Shown piece by piece: positions 39,001 through 50,138 of a stretch of 64,000 nucleotides of DNA. The DNA lies in assembly GCF_026151205.1 (NCBI RefSeq), contig NC_087076.1, positions 2,379,902 to 2,443,901 on the forward strand. Reading direction: 5' to 3'. The stretch comes from Bolinopsis microptera. Its lineage: Eukaryota; Ctenophora; Tentaculata; Lobata; Bolinopsidae. The position numbers were made by a program, and so were the translations under genes. The notes below the pieces were generated by a model. It was not told the DNA's origin and made no database searches. It was given only the letters and a program-made list of their open reading frames with translations. The first letter of the stretch is position 1. The number at the start of each line of letters is the position of its first letter.

Positions 39001-42000
39001 ACTTGAACAATTCCGAACAACATGAACAGAACAACAAGGGTCACACCAACGGGGCTCTTGTTAAAGGGAATAAGACCATGTTCACCAGTAAAGAAGTTCT
39101 CACTAATGGGTTAGAAGTTATTTCAAGCCATCATTATTTTTTAATTGTTGTCACGCTATCAAACCGGAAAGGTTGTCTTTGATAGGTAAGATAACTAATG
39201 ATTATGAACCGCTCCAATTTTAAAATCCGTTGATCTGATAATTTAAGCCGTTAGTTTATAAACTTACTTCATGAGAATAATTTGCGTTAATCATGTTTGA
39301 GTTCTGCATAACTCTTGTTATTATTAAACAATTCTCAAACCGGTTTATGATTATACCTTATGGGTCCTATGTTTGCCATACTTGTCTCAAGTTAAAATTC
39401 CTTGAAAAAGAATAGCAGAATACCTGAAAAACTTTGGACCGACCAAATTTGTAGCAGTTATTGTTAGGGTTATATGTAAAATAAACTTGCCATATTGTCG
39501 CTTTAATCAAGAGTTTAAATTCCCAATTAGTCAGACTGAGCAGGTTGAGCTGTAGTAATACACAGTACTGAGGTGTTAAAACATTTTCATTACTATCTTC
39601 AGTAACATCCTCAAATTATTTGTTATATAGTAGTGTTGAAAGTATTAAAATTGTCGCTTTAATATATTATGTACATATTGCATATTATATATTTATATTA
39701 TTGGGCAGATGAAGTAAACTCTAAGAGTCACCTTTAGTTTTTATGACGAACTAAAGTGACATCATTGAATAATAATTAATGAACTTATTTTAAGTAACAA
39801 TTAATCAATTGATAAGAATTACATAATAATAACTAAAATACCAGGAACAGCGGCTCAACCGACCCTGAGGATGAGATGACAGTACACCAATACGTTGGGA
39901 AGTGGGAGAGTGTGACCCCCTTTGCAGCTAACCAGAGCACAACTAAAACCAATGATAAGAATACTGCTGGTCAGACAGGCATGGTCATGTTGCAGGTACA
40001 ACATAGTTTCTTGGATACGAGTTGCTTGACTTGTTTTTTCTTGAAGTCAAATTGGTGATAAACTAGAATCTCATATTATACGAGTCAAGGGATTTAACTA
40101 TAGCTATGGTTAGAGGATCAGTCTTCTGATTGGTGCTTGCTTACCTTGTTATGATTGGTCTGTTCTCCAGGTTGGACTGTTTCCTATGCACGCCAGTATA
40201 GCAGGACGGAAGGGTCGGAACCAGGTAATCAACCACCAGCAGAACCTGGACCAAGAAGTAAACGAACACATGAGAAAACAAGTAGAGGACGGTAGAAGGA
40301 AGAGGAAGTGGGAGAAATCAGAACATATCCACCGACTTACTCTTAGGTAGCGGCATTATTAGAGTGTTGCGAAATATTTAGGGTTTTTTGCGATTTAAAT
40401 AAATGTGAATTTAACTTCAGGGAAAGTTAGAAAGTAACTCAAAATATTGTGCCATTTCAACCCGGGACCATCTTTGCCAGATTCAAAAAAGAAGAAATGG
40501 AGACAGATTTCCAGCGACTTCCCGACAACATGTTCAAATACTACCTAGCTTGTGCATTTCTCGTCTTCCTATTTATTGGCTTTATCCAGCTAGCCATTCT
40601 CCCGATCAACCTATACACTGCTGTCGTCTTCATTGTAACTCTAGTCGTACTGTCTGTCACAGTTATAGTCGCTATGGCAACACCAAAGTTCTGCGAATGT
40701 TTGAAGCAGTTTAGTAGCATTATAACTGAGAACCACCGAATAAGGATCGCACTAGCAGTCTCAACAACTCTCCTCGTCTATTTCGTCGCTTTTATTCAAA
40801 TCGTTAGTTTTTTCTAATCATTTTGTTATGATTTTTGACATGTTTCAATTTTCTTATGTACTTGTAAAAAGTAAAGGACTGTTTCGCATCAGTTAATGAC
40901 AAATCTGAACACCTGTTTTACTGAAATGTGCTAAAATGTCGATGTCTAAAATACCAAAACTATTTAAACATAGCAGAAACTGAATTCAATAATTCTCAGG
41001 CTGGATGTAAACCGTGTGACAAAACAGCCTCGAACAGTAAAGAGGCAGATCCTTGTAGAGACCCCTCACAATATTGTATCTATCCCATGGTAATTGTTTG
41101 ATCATTTTCATTAGTCTGTCTTTAAATTCCTGTAATTTCATTTATCTTGAGAAATATCTATGAAATTCTTAAATCAGGTTCGCAGTTGTCATCGTTTCTC
41201 TCCTATCTATTATTGAAGTAAAAAATAAACAGAATATTTTCAGTATTTCTACATCAGTGGAATGTTGGCAATGCTGTGCAGCGCAGTATTCTTAAAGCTG
41301 GACTACATTATAAAGGCGGTGCTGATGGTGGTGGCTGTTCTTTCCTATAATCTTACTATGCATTATCCAAGAGTAGAAATCTTCGACTCTTACGACAAAA
41401 CAATTATGTCGGAAAATGTATCCTACATGGTCACTGAGTAAGTCAAAATCAAGCACCTTTCAATTTCCTTAGTTTAATAAAAAATTCTTTGAAATTTTAA
41501 ATGGTTGTTAGCAGAATGATACTTTATGTCATTTTATTTTCAGTGAAAAGTTTAACGAGGATATAAAGTACATGCTACTGTTGAAGGAGTATGGAACAGT
41601 GTATCTTATAATGCTTGGGATTGCATTTATTATCTTAGGTGAGTTACTTATACTGGTGTCGTTAGTTGGGTTCTAGGAATTTATACTTTCATTAATATAA
41701 AACTTCTTGTATTTGATGCGTACATATTTAATAGTGATGTTCCCGTAGCATTATATCATAAGATGCATAAATGCTGGCCACTAATCTGGCGACTAATAAA
41801 TAAATTCAGAAGTGAGACATGATGTGGAGGTATTAAAACGTCCCTGGGGTCTTTTCTGAGACCCCGGGGAGGCTCTCTTGCGTTTGTGTGACTAATAAAT
41901 AGATATTACTACGCTCTATAACTTAAACTTAATTAAAACTGACCAAGGCTCACTGAGTAAATAGTTTTCGAGAGTTAGCAATAACCCCACTATGAGTGCT

Positions 42001-44024
42001 TATACACATCACTAGAAATAAAGTGAGATATCAAGCTTACCACCCTGACGATTTTATAAACTATTCATTAATTAGGCACTGCATAGCAGTTCATTTCAGA
42101 GATTACAGGATGCTGGAACTATAACTTGTTAGCCTCTTATCGCGCAAGATCAATCAGCTCCCGACCAACAATTTCATATTACACCTCTGAATGAGGATGT
42201 AACTTTGCTTAATTGTAAAAGTGAGATAACGTCATGTTTGATTTGAACCTTTGATTTACTTCTAGGTCACGAAGTTGAAAGAACAGATCGAACTGACTTT
42301 CTACAAAGAAGCCATGCAGCTCAGAAAAAAGATCAAATGGAGGACTTCAAAACGAACAATGGAATTCTTTTAAGAAATTTGCTACCTGGACACGTTGCTG
42401 AACACTTTATGGGTAGTCATAAAATTGTAAGTGGTCGACTTGGTGTGAACAAATAGTAATTTAAAAGTAAACAGATCGTAATCGGAACGTGAACCGACCT
42501 CTTGGTTGTGTAATTTCAGTAATGTCGTTTTTGGAAGGCGCAATGCAACAGTTATTATCATGCTCGCGCAAAGAGGCGCGCATTTCAAAATATATTCCTG
42601 CGCGTATGTCCTTTTTGTGATAGGGAATGAAGACCTGTTTATCGTTTGTCAAAAACCCATCGATCACATAAGAAGTTTCATTAATCAATAATTCTGCATA
42701 GAAAACAATAATTCACCGGTGGGATAGAAAGTGTAGTCTAATCAGGAACCAGCAATCTCTTCACGTGACCATCCTATCGCAAATAGCATCCAAGTTTTGG
42801 CTCCCATACATGAAGATAAGGTCCTTTTAATATTAATTTACGCCATGAATGACACTTCACATTTCAGGGTTATTACTATGACGACTACTCAAGTGTTGGT
42901 GTAATGTTCGCCTCTATTCCTAACTTTTTCGCCGAGTTTTACGCTGAAAATGACGTAAATAACAATGGTCTAGAGTGCATGAGGGTCTTAAATGAAATAA
43001 TAGCAGATTTTGATGACCTCTTAGAGAAACCCAGATTTAATTGCAGTAAGTATTTTTTCTCTAAATTTTATGATACCCGTACTAATCATTTCTGCAAGAT
43101 ATTTTTCATTGCCGTATGGTTGACATTGCTTCCAATAAATATGAAACTATCTAATTAATCTTACAGTTGAGAAGATTAAAACTATCGGAGCTACCTACAT
43201 GGTAGCCGCTGGTCTCACTCCTAAAGCAGTCTATGACGGAACTGATACGGATCTCGACGTGTATTTGTGTCACACATGCGAGTTTGCCTTCGCAATGCAG
43301 GACTGCATCAAGAGAATCAACAAGCACTCCTTTAATAATTTCCAATTAAGAATAGGTATGTTGATAAGTCATAATTAACGATTATTTAAAGATTGCTTGA
43401 GTGTTTTTCCGTGGCCAAAATTTAAAAGATCTGATCCTTATGCTTATCCCATCGGCTCTGTCGGCTCAAACGGTGCCATATCTTGCTTATTGACAAATGT
43501 TTTAACTTTCTGAATTAAATTTGTAAATTCAACAATCTTTGAAAATTTGTTGGTGGGTGAATTATGATTTACTGATATCACATTCATCTATTGATTACAA
43601 GTTGGTTTATTTTCTCTTGCTGCTACTAGGTATTAATCATGGGTCACTGGTGGCTGGGGTGATCGGGGCCACGAAGCCGCAGTACGATATTTGGGGAAAT
43701 ACTGTTAATGTTTCTTCTCGTATGGAGAGCACGGGCAAAGTCGGCAAAGTTCAGGTAAGAATTAGTTTTTAAAAGTCACGGTTTAGGAATTTAGGAATTT
43801 GGAATGCAGAGAGGCTAAAACAGCTGTTTAAATGTGTTCTCAGAATCATAATTATCAGTCTTTTTTCTTATTACTAATCGCTATTTTTGCAGATTACAGA
43901 GGAGAGTTGCTTGTTACTTGAGCCATACGGGTTCAGATTCGAGGAACCTCATTTTGTAGAAGTTAAGGGGAAAGGGACAATGAAGGCCCGATTTTTAATT
44001 GACAGAAAAATTGTATCTACTTGA
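18073..44024 (+). CDS. Transmembrane adenylyl cyclase, 21 exons
   Basis: Makes cAMP from ATP at the plasma membrane. Exons: 18073-18105, 25877-25921, 26216-26707, 28266-28415, 28781-28920, 29141-29252, 29443-29570, 29705-29863, 30086-30239, 38919-39109, 39851-39995, 40171-40346, 40481-40802, 41000-41089, 41244-41437, 41544-41638, 42266-42426, 42868-43045, 43167-43355, 43630-43754, 43893-44024. All phases join, giving 1136 residues, normal for the family. Order: first membrane bundle (about 48-215), C1 (about 240-471), charged linker, second bundle (about 665-875), C2 (about 900-1136). C1 metal aspartates are D292 (ADIVGF) and D336 (LGDCYYC), 44 apart as in canine ACV. C2 has K993 (IKTIG), D1071 (QYDIWGN), N1078 and R1082, equivalent to K938/D1018/N1025/R1029 of rat ACII. 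C2 is closest to the AC2/4/7 group from memory. The 11-residue first exon is the least certain part. Introns carry several elements and a nested gene. Confidence 0.93.
18640..18767 (+). repeat. Minisatellite, AATGGCAAATAAATTAAATT unit
   Basis: Six to seven imperfect copies of a unit of about 20 bases. Confidence 0.8.
20137..20176 (+). repeat. GTAACCTG octamer array
   Basis: Five copies of an 8-base unit whose core GGTAACC matches the 14165-14372 array. Confidence 0.8.
20997..21125 (+). repeat. GGTTACT heptamer array
   Basis: About eighteen perfect copies of a 7-base unit. The long open frame across it (repeating LLVTGYW) is an artefact because seven is not a multiple of three and the unit lacks stops. 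Confidence 0.95.
23087..23602. mobile_element. Inverted CGACAATTGACCCC arrays around a TCAGGG array
   Basis: The left arm has six direct copies of CGACAATTGACCCC; the right arm has at least five copies in the opposite orientation, ending TCAATTGTCG. Between them lies the (GACCCT)n tract, a 17-base G run (23455-23471) and a smaller inner inverted pair. The sequence TGCTAAGCTATAGTTGC occurs just outside on both sides, compatible with an insertion into a duplicated site, though that flank is itself repetitive. No coding capacity. Confidence 0.65.
23185..23392 (-). repeat. (TCAGGG)n telomere-like hexamer array
   Basis: About 34 tandem GACCCT units (TCAGGG on the minus strand). Near the right end two units are CCCTAA (23373-23384), the complement of canonical TTAGGG. 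Long open frames here (DPDPDP, TLTLTL, VRVRVR) are artefacts of the repeat. Confidence 0.95.
23981..24713 (+). repeat. 32-base minisatellite, AACTATGCGTTCAATCTATC unit
   Basis: About 22 tandem copies of a unit of roughly 32 bases with few substitutions and occasional insertions, ending near TATTCTTAGC. No separate repeat and spacer classes, so it is not a CRISPR-like array. Confidence 0.92.
26828..26888 (+). repeat. Tandem doublet in cyclase intron 3
   Basis: The unit CATGATTAATAAACTAATCT with its following 11 bases occurs twice in tandem with one difference. Confidence 0.7.
27474..28232. mobile_element. Mariner/Tc1-type non-autonomous element
   Basis: Perfect 34-base terminal inverted repeats starting CAGGGTGGGCCAAAAGTCAG, flanked by TA on both sides (27472-27473 and 28233-28234). 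The TA duplication and the CAGGGTGGGCC-type end are characteristic of Tc1/mariner elements. The 759-base interior has no transposase frame. It lies in cyclase intron 3 and stops 33 bases before exon 4. Confidence 0.85.
28726..28760 (+). repeat. Short ACTGGAATT array before cyclase exon 5
   Basis: Three copies of a 9-base unit within about 55 bases of the exon at 28781. It lies in the branch-point region of that intron. Confidence 0.6.
32888..34278 (-). CDS. YHYH-domain protein, 5' end incomplete
   Basis: Two firm exons, 34007-34278 then 32888-33869, joined in phase (AG|G), give 417 residues ending at a stop. The large exon carries the YHYH domain: YHFHKAPDC, then TPHKHG, then [11 protein letters not shown], then [11 protein letters not shown], each rich in histidine and probably metal-linked. 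Many cysteines suggest a secreted or lumenal protein. The family function is unsettled. Upstream, phase-compatible candidate exons are 35229-35263 (35 bases) and 35394-35451, the latter encoding [18 protein letters not shown], which resembles the start of a DOMON domain. These and the missing signal-peptide exon are tentative. The gene is nested, in antisense, inside an adenylyl cyclase intron. The acceptor of exon 34278 is only five bases from the target duplication of a hAT-like element. Confidence 0.85.
34292..35185. mobile_element. hAT-like non-autonomous element, CCCGGTC arrays
   Basis: 894 bases bounded by CAGGAGGTGACCGGGA and, inverted, CAGGAGGCGACCGGGA (16 bases, one mismatch), with a perfect 8-base target duplication AAAAGTGC at 34284-34291 and 35186-35193. 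Ends beginning CAG plus an 8-base duplication fit hAT. Both subterminal zones (34320-34490 and 34910-35170) are arrays of CCCGGTC in the same orientation, around an AT-rich core. No transposase frame. It lies in an intron of the YHYH gene. Confidence 0.82.
35229..35451 (-). CDS. Candidate upstream exons of YHYH gene (DOMON-like)
   Basis: Exon 35394-35451 reads [19 protein letters not shown] and ends in GTAAAT after one base of a codon. Exon 35229-35263 follows a TTTTAG acceptor, starts with two bases, reads [11 protein letters not shown] and ends before GTGCAA at a codon boundary, exactly the phase needed by exon 34278-34007. Phase agreement and the DOMON-like GWSLDDDFI favour it, but the acceptor before 35451 (GATAAG) is weak and no start codon was found. 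Confidence 0.35.
37980..38432 (+). pseudogene. LINE 3' end fragment
   Basis: From about 38020 the frame reads [18 protein letters not shown], then [14 protein letters not shown], then [19 protein letters not shown] and [13 protein letters not shown] with a stop at 38394. This is the conserved C-terminal region downstream of the reverse transcriptase in one group of animal LINEs. It is 5' truncated, the part before 38020 is scrambled, and a (TAG)n tail follows at about 38416-38430 as expected for a LINE 3' end. Confidence 0.85.
38445..38495 (+). repeat. 15-base array AGTAACCACATGATT
   Basis: Nearly four tandem copies directly after the LINE tail. Confidence 0.85.
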
Positions 44025-45494
44025 TCTATTTTTTTCAGATATTTTAGTGTATTTTCGTTATTTGTATATTTAAATAAGTTATGACTGAGTTACATTTGCG
44101 GTTAATTTGATTTCATTTATTGTAAAATACAATATCAATCATTCAGATTTCAGCTCGATTCACATTAGGAGGGATTTCTACTTTCAATAACGATTTAAGC
44201 TAATTTTGACCCTTAAATTACCTTTCTAATAACTTTGATGATTTTTATGATGAAATATTGTTTTGACTTAAATTCCCCATGATATTCTTGTTTAAACTTC
44301 AAGTTCTTGTATCAGTTGAGGGTTTTATTATTGACCAATAGTAGGGCAGTAAAGCATGATTTCATTCAATTATTTCAATTCAAACAATTTTTAATTCATT
44401 TAAAAAATATTATTACGATTAATTCAATGCTTTCAATATTTGTAATTTAAATTTTGGTTTAAGAGCCACCACCAGAGTAAAAGTATTTTTTAAACAAATT
44501 ATGCGATTCACAAAACAGATTGCGAGGAAAACATCAAACATGAGGTTTTTTATTGGAGCCATGAATCGAATAAGTAGTCAGAAGTATTGCAAATTTGACT
44601 GAAATTCCTCCAGAATTTGAAATGTCAGAAGAAGGCTAATGACTCGTTTAGTCGTATTCAAAAATTGTTGCAATCTAAGATTTCCCCTAAATTTTGTATT
44701 AAATATTATAGGCAACTGATATGATTTTACCGAGCCGCAATCTTCCAATTAGAATTCTTAAATTTTTGTCTGTTCTCGATCAGAACCCCAAATACAACCA
44801 TTCATATTTTCTACAAATTCATGCGAAAAAGTATATGAAAAAAGTTATGGAAGAGGGACAGAATAAGCGATTATGAAAATTGCGAAAATTTGCAGTGAAA
44901 TGTACAATGTACTAATGTGCACCTCTATTGTATATGGTGGCTTTGTTTGGTTTTAATAGTGCAGCAACTTACCTAAGAACGTCACATATTTATTTTTTAT
45001 TTGAAATAATGTGTGTATTTGTACAACAGTAAAGATATGATCATTGTAAGTACGAAACAATATTCATTTTTTGTTTAAACAGATGAAACCAAGACTTTTC
45101 ACTTGTCCTATTGTGCTAACGAATTTGTTTAATTAGAAATCGACAGAGTAGTCTCTTATATTGAGAACTCATTTTTACATAATATGAAACGTTTTGTAAA
45201 TTCAATTCAAATCCATGACAAATGTAAAACCGACAAAAAATATAATTGATCAATTTAAAAAAGTATACTCTGTTAACTTTAAGCAGAATAAACGGTTTAC
45301 AATCTGAATTCTTTCAAATAGAAAAGGGTATTGCTGTGAGTGTGAATACTGAACAATATATAACAAGGTTAATATCTGCTATCCCTGGTTTCAGCTGCTG
45401 TTTTACTTTCAACTGACAATGTTCAGAAAACGTAACTACGGAGCGGGTAGTTCATCATCTACTTTTAAGGATCTCAGTACTCACATCTGAGCAG
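44025..45494. other. Region between convergent genes
   Basis: AT-rich, no coding sequence seen. It must contain the 3' UTRs of the cyclase (plus) and the acidic-protein gene (minus). A plus-strand AATAAA at 45287-45292 is one candidate cyclase poly(A) signal. Confidence 0.4.
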
Positions 45495-48400
45495 CTAGGA
45501 GATTTGAACATTGTCATAGTCTATTATTATACTAGTAGCTTCACTGTCGCCCTCAGTCCCAGATTGTCCCTCCTGGTCTTGTTTCTCTTCTAACTCCTTC
45601 CTCTTATCCCTCTTCTTTTCGTCCGCCTCTTCCAGTACTATATCTTCATCTGCCTCCTCTGTATTTCCTGCTTCTTCCATCGCTTTTCGTTTTGCTTCTT
45701 CCTCTGCGGCTATTCGTTCTGCTTCTTTTTCTTCCCATGTTTTCTTTCTGAACAGGAGTTTTAGATGAATGTAAAATTCTTTTTCGTCGCTAGCCATCTT
45801 TTCGAGTTCTGCCTTTTCTTCTTCGGTAAGATCTGGTCCAAAGAAAATTTCTTTGTATTCTTGGAGGGGCACAAATATTTCTTTGTTCAATCTTTTTTCT
45901 AGACCATCAGTTTTTATGATTATTCTGATTCCAGTCTGGTCCTCGATTTTACCGAGAAGGCTCCTTGTGTCTTCTTCCTCCTCTCCGTCCTCTACCTCCC
46001 CATCTTCTTCTTGAGTGGCATTCAAAGTGTCTTCTTCTGAATCTTTGTCCTCAAACACGTCACTCGCATCCTCTCCTGTCTCTTCAGCTTTCGCGGCTTC
46101 TTCTTTTGCTTTTGCCTCTTCTTCTGCTTTAGCTTCTTCTTCAGCCTTAGCCTCTTCTGCCTCCCTCGCCTTTTCTTCTTGTGCTTTTATCAATTGTTTC
46201 TGAAAATATATTGTGCTGATCCTATATTTATTATTTATGTTATAACTATTAACTATAATATATATATATATATAGGATATATATATATAAGGATTGTTTA
46301 TATAATATAACGAAGGTGCAGTTTATATCTCCCGCGAAAGCACATGACACTCCCCAAATTGCGCGCATTGTAGTAACTTCATGAATCAATCTTTGGCAAT
46401 CTATTAAGAATCAATGTATGCACTTATATAAAATTTATATAAGTGCATACATTGATTCTTAATAGATTGCCAAAGATTGATGATAATAAATCACTTGGGA
46501 GTTGGGATACTTTTGAAAGATAATGACAAGCTAAAAAAACCGTATTCTCCGTAAAAACTAAAAGTACAATAGCATTAGCGTGAGTAGCTTTTGTTGAGGT
46601 GCCTCAAAAGGGTCAAAAGTGATTTTGGACGATTCCCCGTCCAATTTTGGTCGAAACCCATCAACTTAGTGCAAAATAAAACAAGTTATAGAACTATTTC
46701 ATACGTGTCAAATTGGATGTGTTTTCGCTTACCTGGGGACCCCAGGCTATTATGTTCATAAACATAATAGAGATTAGGCGGAATGACAGGCTGAGCGCGG
46801 CCCAGTAAGTTTTCGCGGGATAAGAAGAAGCTATTTAAAGTGTCTTACGCGGAGGGAAAGTAGATCTAAATTCTAAAATGACCAAAATTAAAATTGGTTT
46901 ACGTAATGTGTGAACGATCCCTATTGAGTATTTAGCATCATACATGTGGCGATATCAAATACTTCCTTTATAATGTTGTACGAATCGCTAAAATTGTGTA
47001 TGTGGCAATCTTACATGCAATAGAACTGCCAGAAATTGTAGAATTGGATCATAATTTTATAAAGGGAGTCCCACTCTCTTACCTCTTCAAGACGTTTCAA
47101 GCGTTTCTTGTTTAACTTCTGTGCTTTTGTAATGGCCTGAAGACGAAGTATTTAAATATCAAGTTTTTTTTCAAGCATGTAAGCATCATTACTTTACTGA
47201 TTTAAAACTCAGAAACTTTACTACAAAACTCATCGGGAAAATTTATCGAAAATCAATTAAGATTCTTCGTTATCGCTTTGTCAAACCTTAATAATTCTTT
47301 TAAGTCTTTTCTTTTTGACTGCTGGTTTTTCTAGATTTACAGGCGTCTCTAGCAGGGTCTGTGAATGGAAGTCTTCATTATCTATTTGGTAGTCTTCGTT
47401 TATAAGTTGGGGGTCTTCGTGAATTGATGGTTCGGGGACCTAATCATGAAAAAGGAAAATTTCATGTCGAAGAAATTTCTTACATTTAAAAAGTTTCATG
47501 GTTAGAAGATGCGATTTAAACATAAAGTGATTACATTTAAATAAGAAGATTATTTTCTCTGATATTACCATAAATCAACTTTTTAATGTATGACTATGAG
47601 TAATTACTTTAAAAATTTAAATAATATGGAATGAGTAGAACTTTAGTATTTTTAATGACTGAAAGCATTAGTACGAAAAACGATTAGCGGCTTGCAAGTA
47701 ATTTGGTGAGCTTAACGTTTGTTACGTCTGCATTTTATTTTTAAGTTGTTTAGTTGTTGTTATTGTAGCCGTGTCATTACAGGTTGTCATTGTAATCCTT
47801 GGGCAGCTGCTACTCATTAAACTCATACAGTCAACAAGTTAATGCAGTCTATTGTTGCTAATTAGTTACAGCTTGCAGTAAATTATAGTTGTGATTGAGC
47901 GTAGCTTAGCCTTATCGGACTTTAATTTAACGGACATTAAAATGAACGTTGGGGCCTCCAGCTACCAATTAATGTCCGTTCAAATAAAGTCCGATAAGAT
48001 ACGTATTAAAGAATGGGTTATACCAAGTCTGGCTTGATCTCGATTTCATCCTCATCTTCAATATCTAGGTTTGGTGGTGTGTAGTGAGAAAAGTCCAATC
48101 TGAACTGTAATTCCACGACGTTATCATCGTTAACCACCACTATCAGCCTCTTGGTTCTTTCCTCCTTCGTTCCCTCATCTGCAAAGAAATTGCATGAAAT
48201 ATTTTTGTAGAAGATTGCAGGTTGCACCTTAAACCTATCAAGTATCACCATTTATTATTGGTCAGATAATTTTAACAGGATAATTCAGATATTGATACCT
48301 ACTTCCAATCAGAGAATCTTTAAATTCTTTGAGAGTGAGCCTTGTTTTTATAACCATTTGCTTCCAATCATCTTCATCTTCCACTTCCACTCCCACCTTT

Positions 48401-48813
48401 CGCAAAACATTTCTCATCGAGTCCTCAAAGTTTGACCCACTTTCTTCTTCTTCTTCACATTCCTCTTCTACCCCATCTTCGAGCACTTCTTCACATTCGT
48501 CTACATTTTCCTCAAAGTCTTCCTCGTCAGATTTCCGCCCGAATAAACTGAACCCTCCCTTTTTAGAAGTTTCTGGATCGTTTTCTGCGTATTCTTCTTC
48601 ATCTGGTATGGGTGGTGGGGATTTTTTCCTGAAGAGACTAAATCCTCCTTTTTTTGCTGGGTCGGGTGATTTTGCTTTTGCTCTAAACAAATTGAATCCA
48701 CTACGTTTAGGTTTTAGATCTTCATCTGGTAATGGCTCATTTACTTCTACTCTGTCAACCTCTTTAACAGCCTCTTTTGGGTCGTCTTTTTGTGCAAACC
48801 AACTTTCGGACAT
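45495..48813 (-). CDS. Unknown acidic protein with three GFxLF motifs
   Basis: Five exons, 48303-48813, 48024-48178, 47287-47439, 47083-47136, 45495-46199. All junctions are in phase, giving 525 residues. Not recognised. The N-terminus has three short motifs, SGFNLFRAK (about 38-46), GGFSLFRKK (56-64) and GGFSLFGRK (86-94), each after a basic patch and separated by proline/acidic spacers. Then come a long Glu/Asp run, a compact middle part (WKQMVIKTRLTLKEF, RLIVVVNDDNVVELQFRLDF), a basic stretch KKRLKRLEEKQLIKAQEEK, and an EEAKAEEEAKAKEEA-type coiled coil leading to an acidic tail. No signal peptide or membrane segment. A stop lies just after exon 2, so skipping the weak donor CTTG|GTATAA would give a short isoform of about 223 residues. 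Start chosen because it is the first ATG and no acceptor lies in frame before it. Confidence 0.75.
46259..46290. repeat. TA microsatellite
   Basis: Alternating TATATA tract with one AGGA interruption in an intron of the acidic-protein gene. Confidence 0.8.
46385..46481. repeat. Perfect 97-base palindrome
   Basis: Two 48-base arms (starting ATCAATCTTTGGCAATCTAT) are exact inverse copies around a single central A at 46433. It lies in the intron between exons 4 and 5 of the acidic-protein gene. Possibly a minimal hairpin MITE; no target duplication assigned. Confidence 0.9.
47911..47998. mobile_element. 88-base MITE, CTTATCGG ends
   Basis: Terminal inverted repeats of about 30 bases, CTTATCGGACTTTAATTTAA on the left versus CTTATCGGACTTTATTTGAA on the right, both continuing CGGACATTAA. 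A longer relative with the same ends is at 57431-57659. It lies in an intron of the acidic-protein gene. Target duplication unclear. Confidence 0.75.
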
Positions 48814-49131
48814 AGTTCAGGTAATAATATCGTCTTTAAACCAATGAAAACTCACAGATTTAAGCAGAATGTGCAAAAAGGCAAATAACTATAGCACACA
48901 TAAATTTCATTTTAGCAAAGAACATTGATTTGCTGACATATTGCCTTAAGTTTACAGCATGCCACTGACTCTACAGCTTTAAATGAGCAAATCCTGTTTA
49001 ATCGTATGTCCGCATAGTTTGTAACATCATATTCACATTCAAAGTTCATCATCTTAAAGTTGGTGACATGTAAGCATCGGTGCTGCAAGCACCGAATAAT
49101 AAGACAACTTATGAATATTAGTGTCCTGCAA
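48814..49131. promoter_or_regulatory. Probable promoter segment of acidic-protein gene
   Basis: About 320 bases between the ATG of the minus-strand gene and the left end of the foldback element. No TATA box can be named. Before the element inserted, this DNA would have joined directly to the 3' end of the TMBIM-like gene. Confidence 0.35.
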
Positions 49132-49825
49132 CATTTTTAGGACCTTTACTGATAGTTGAAATTCGACATATGACGTCATCTAGCGTCATCTAGCGTCATC
49201 TAGCGTGAAATATCGCCAGATGATGATAGATGACGCTAGATGACGCTAGATGACGCCAATTAGCGACATTGTCGCTAAGTGCACGGCACCTTTCGAATGT
49301 CGCTATCTAGCGCTATCTAGCGCTATCTAGCGCTATCTAGCGCTATATGACGCTATATGACGCTATATGACGCTAGATAACGCTAGATGACGCTAGATGA
49401 CGCTAAGCACGCAGCACTGACGCCAGGCGACAGATAGCGCTATTTTCATAAAATTTCCGCCCTTTTTTTTGCGACATCTAGCGGTATCTAGCGCTATCTA
49501 ACGCTATATGTCGCAACGACATCTGACGCAGCGCTATCTAGCGCTATCTAGCGCTATCTGGCGCTATCTAGCGGAGAATGTCGGTTTGTGACAGTTTACG
49601 CTAGATAGCGCTAGATAGCGCTATCTAGCGCTAGATATCGCGGCGACAGCTAGCGCTAGATAGCGCTATCTAGCGTAAACTGTCACAAACCGACATTCTC
49701 CGCTAGATAACGCTTGTTAGCGCTAGATAGCGGTATCTAGCGGAGAATATCGGTTTGTGACAGTTAACGCTAGATAGCGCTATCTAGCGCTAGATATCGC
49801 GGCGACAGCTATAGCTATGGCTATA

Positions 49826-50138
49826 GTTGTTAAACGTTAAATATCTAACGTTGGTTATAAGTTTTATTTTTAACGTTGCAAAACGTTTATTATTTGACGT
49901 CAGATCAAGGTTACCTTATTAACTATAAGCAGAGTTTAAAATTCAACTACATTTTAAAGTTGTATGTAGGTTACATATAAAACGTTGTTAAACGTTAAAT
50001 ATCTAACGTTGGTTATAGGTTTTATTTTTAACGTTGCAAAACGTTTATTATTTTACGTTAGATCAAGGTTACCTTATCAACTATAAGCAACGTTCAAAAC
50101 TCAACTAAATTTTAACGTTGTATGTAGGTTACATATAA
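49826..50138 (+). repeat. Doubled 156-base unit inside the foldback element
   Basis: GTTGTTAAACGTTAAATATC begins both copies (about 49826 and 49983), and each runs to GTTACATATAAAA. Copies are about 93 percent alike by eye. AACGTT recurs within the unit. Confidence 0.8.

Noticed and set aside
40449-40480. Extension of the cyclase exon upstream to 40449 (PFQPGTIF)
   Set aside because: No acceptor gives the needed phase without a stop; the acceptor TTTGCCAG at 40480 restores RLTLRFKKEE, as expected for the family.
48329-48847. 172-codon serine-rich plus-strand frame
   Set aside because: Antisense shadow of the acidic first exon of the minus-strand gene.
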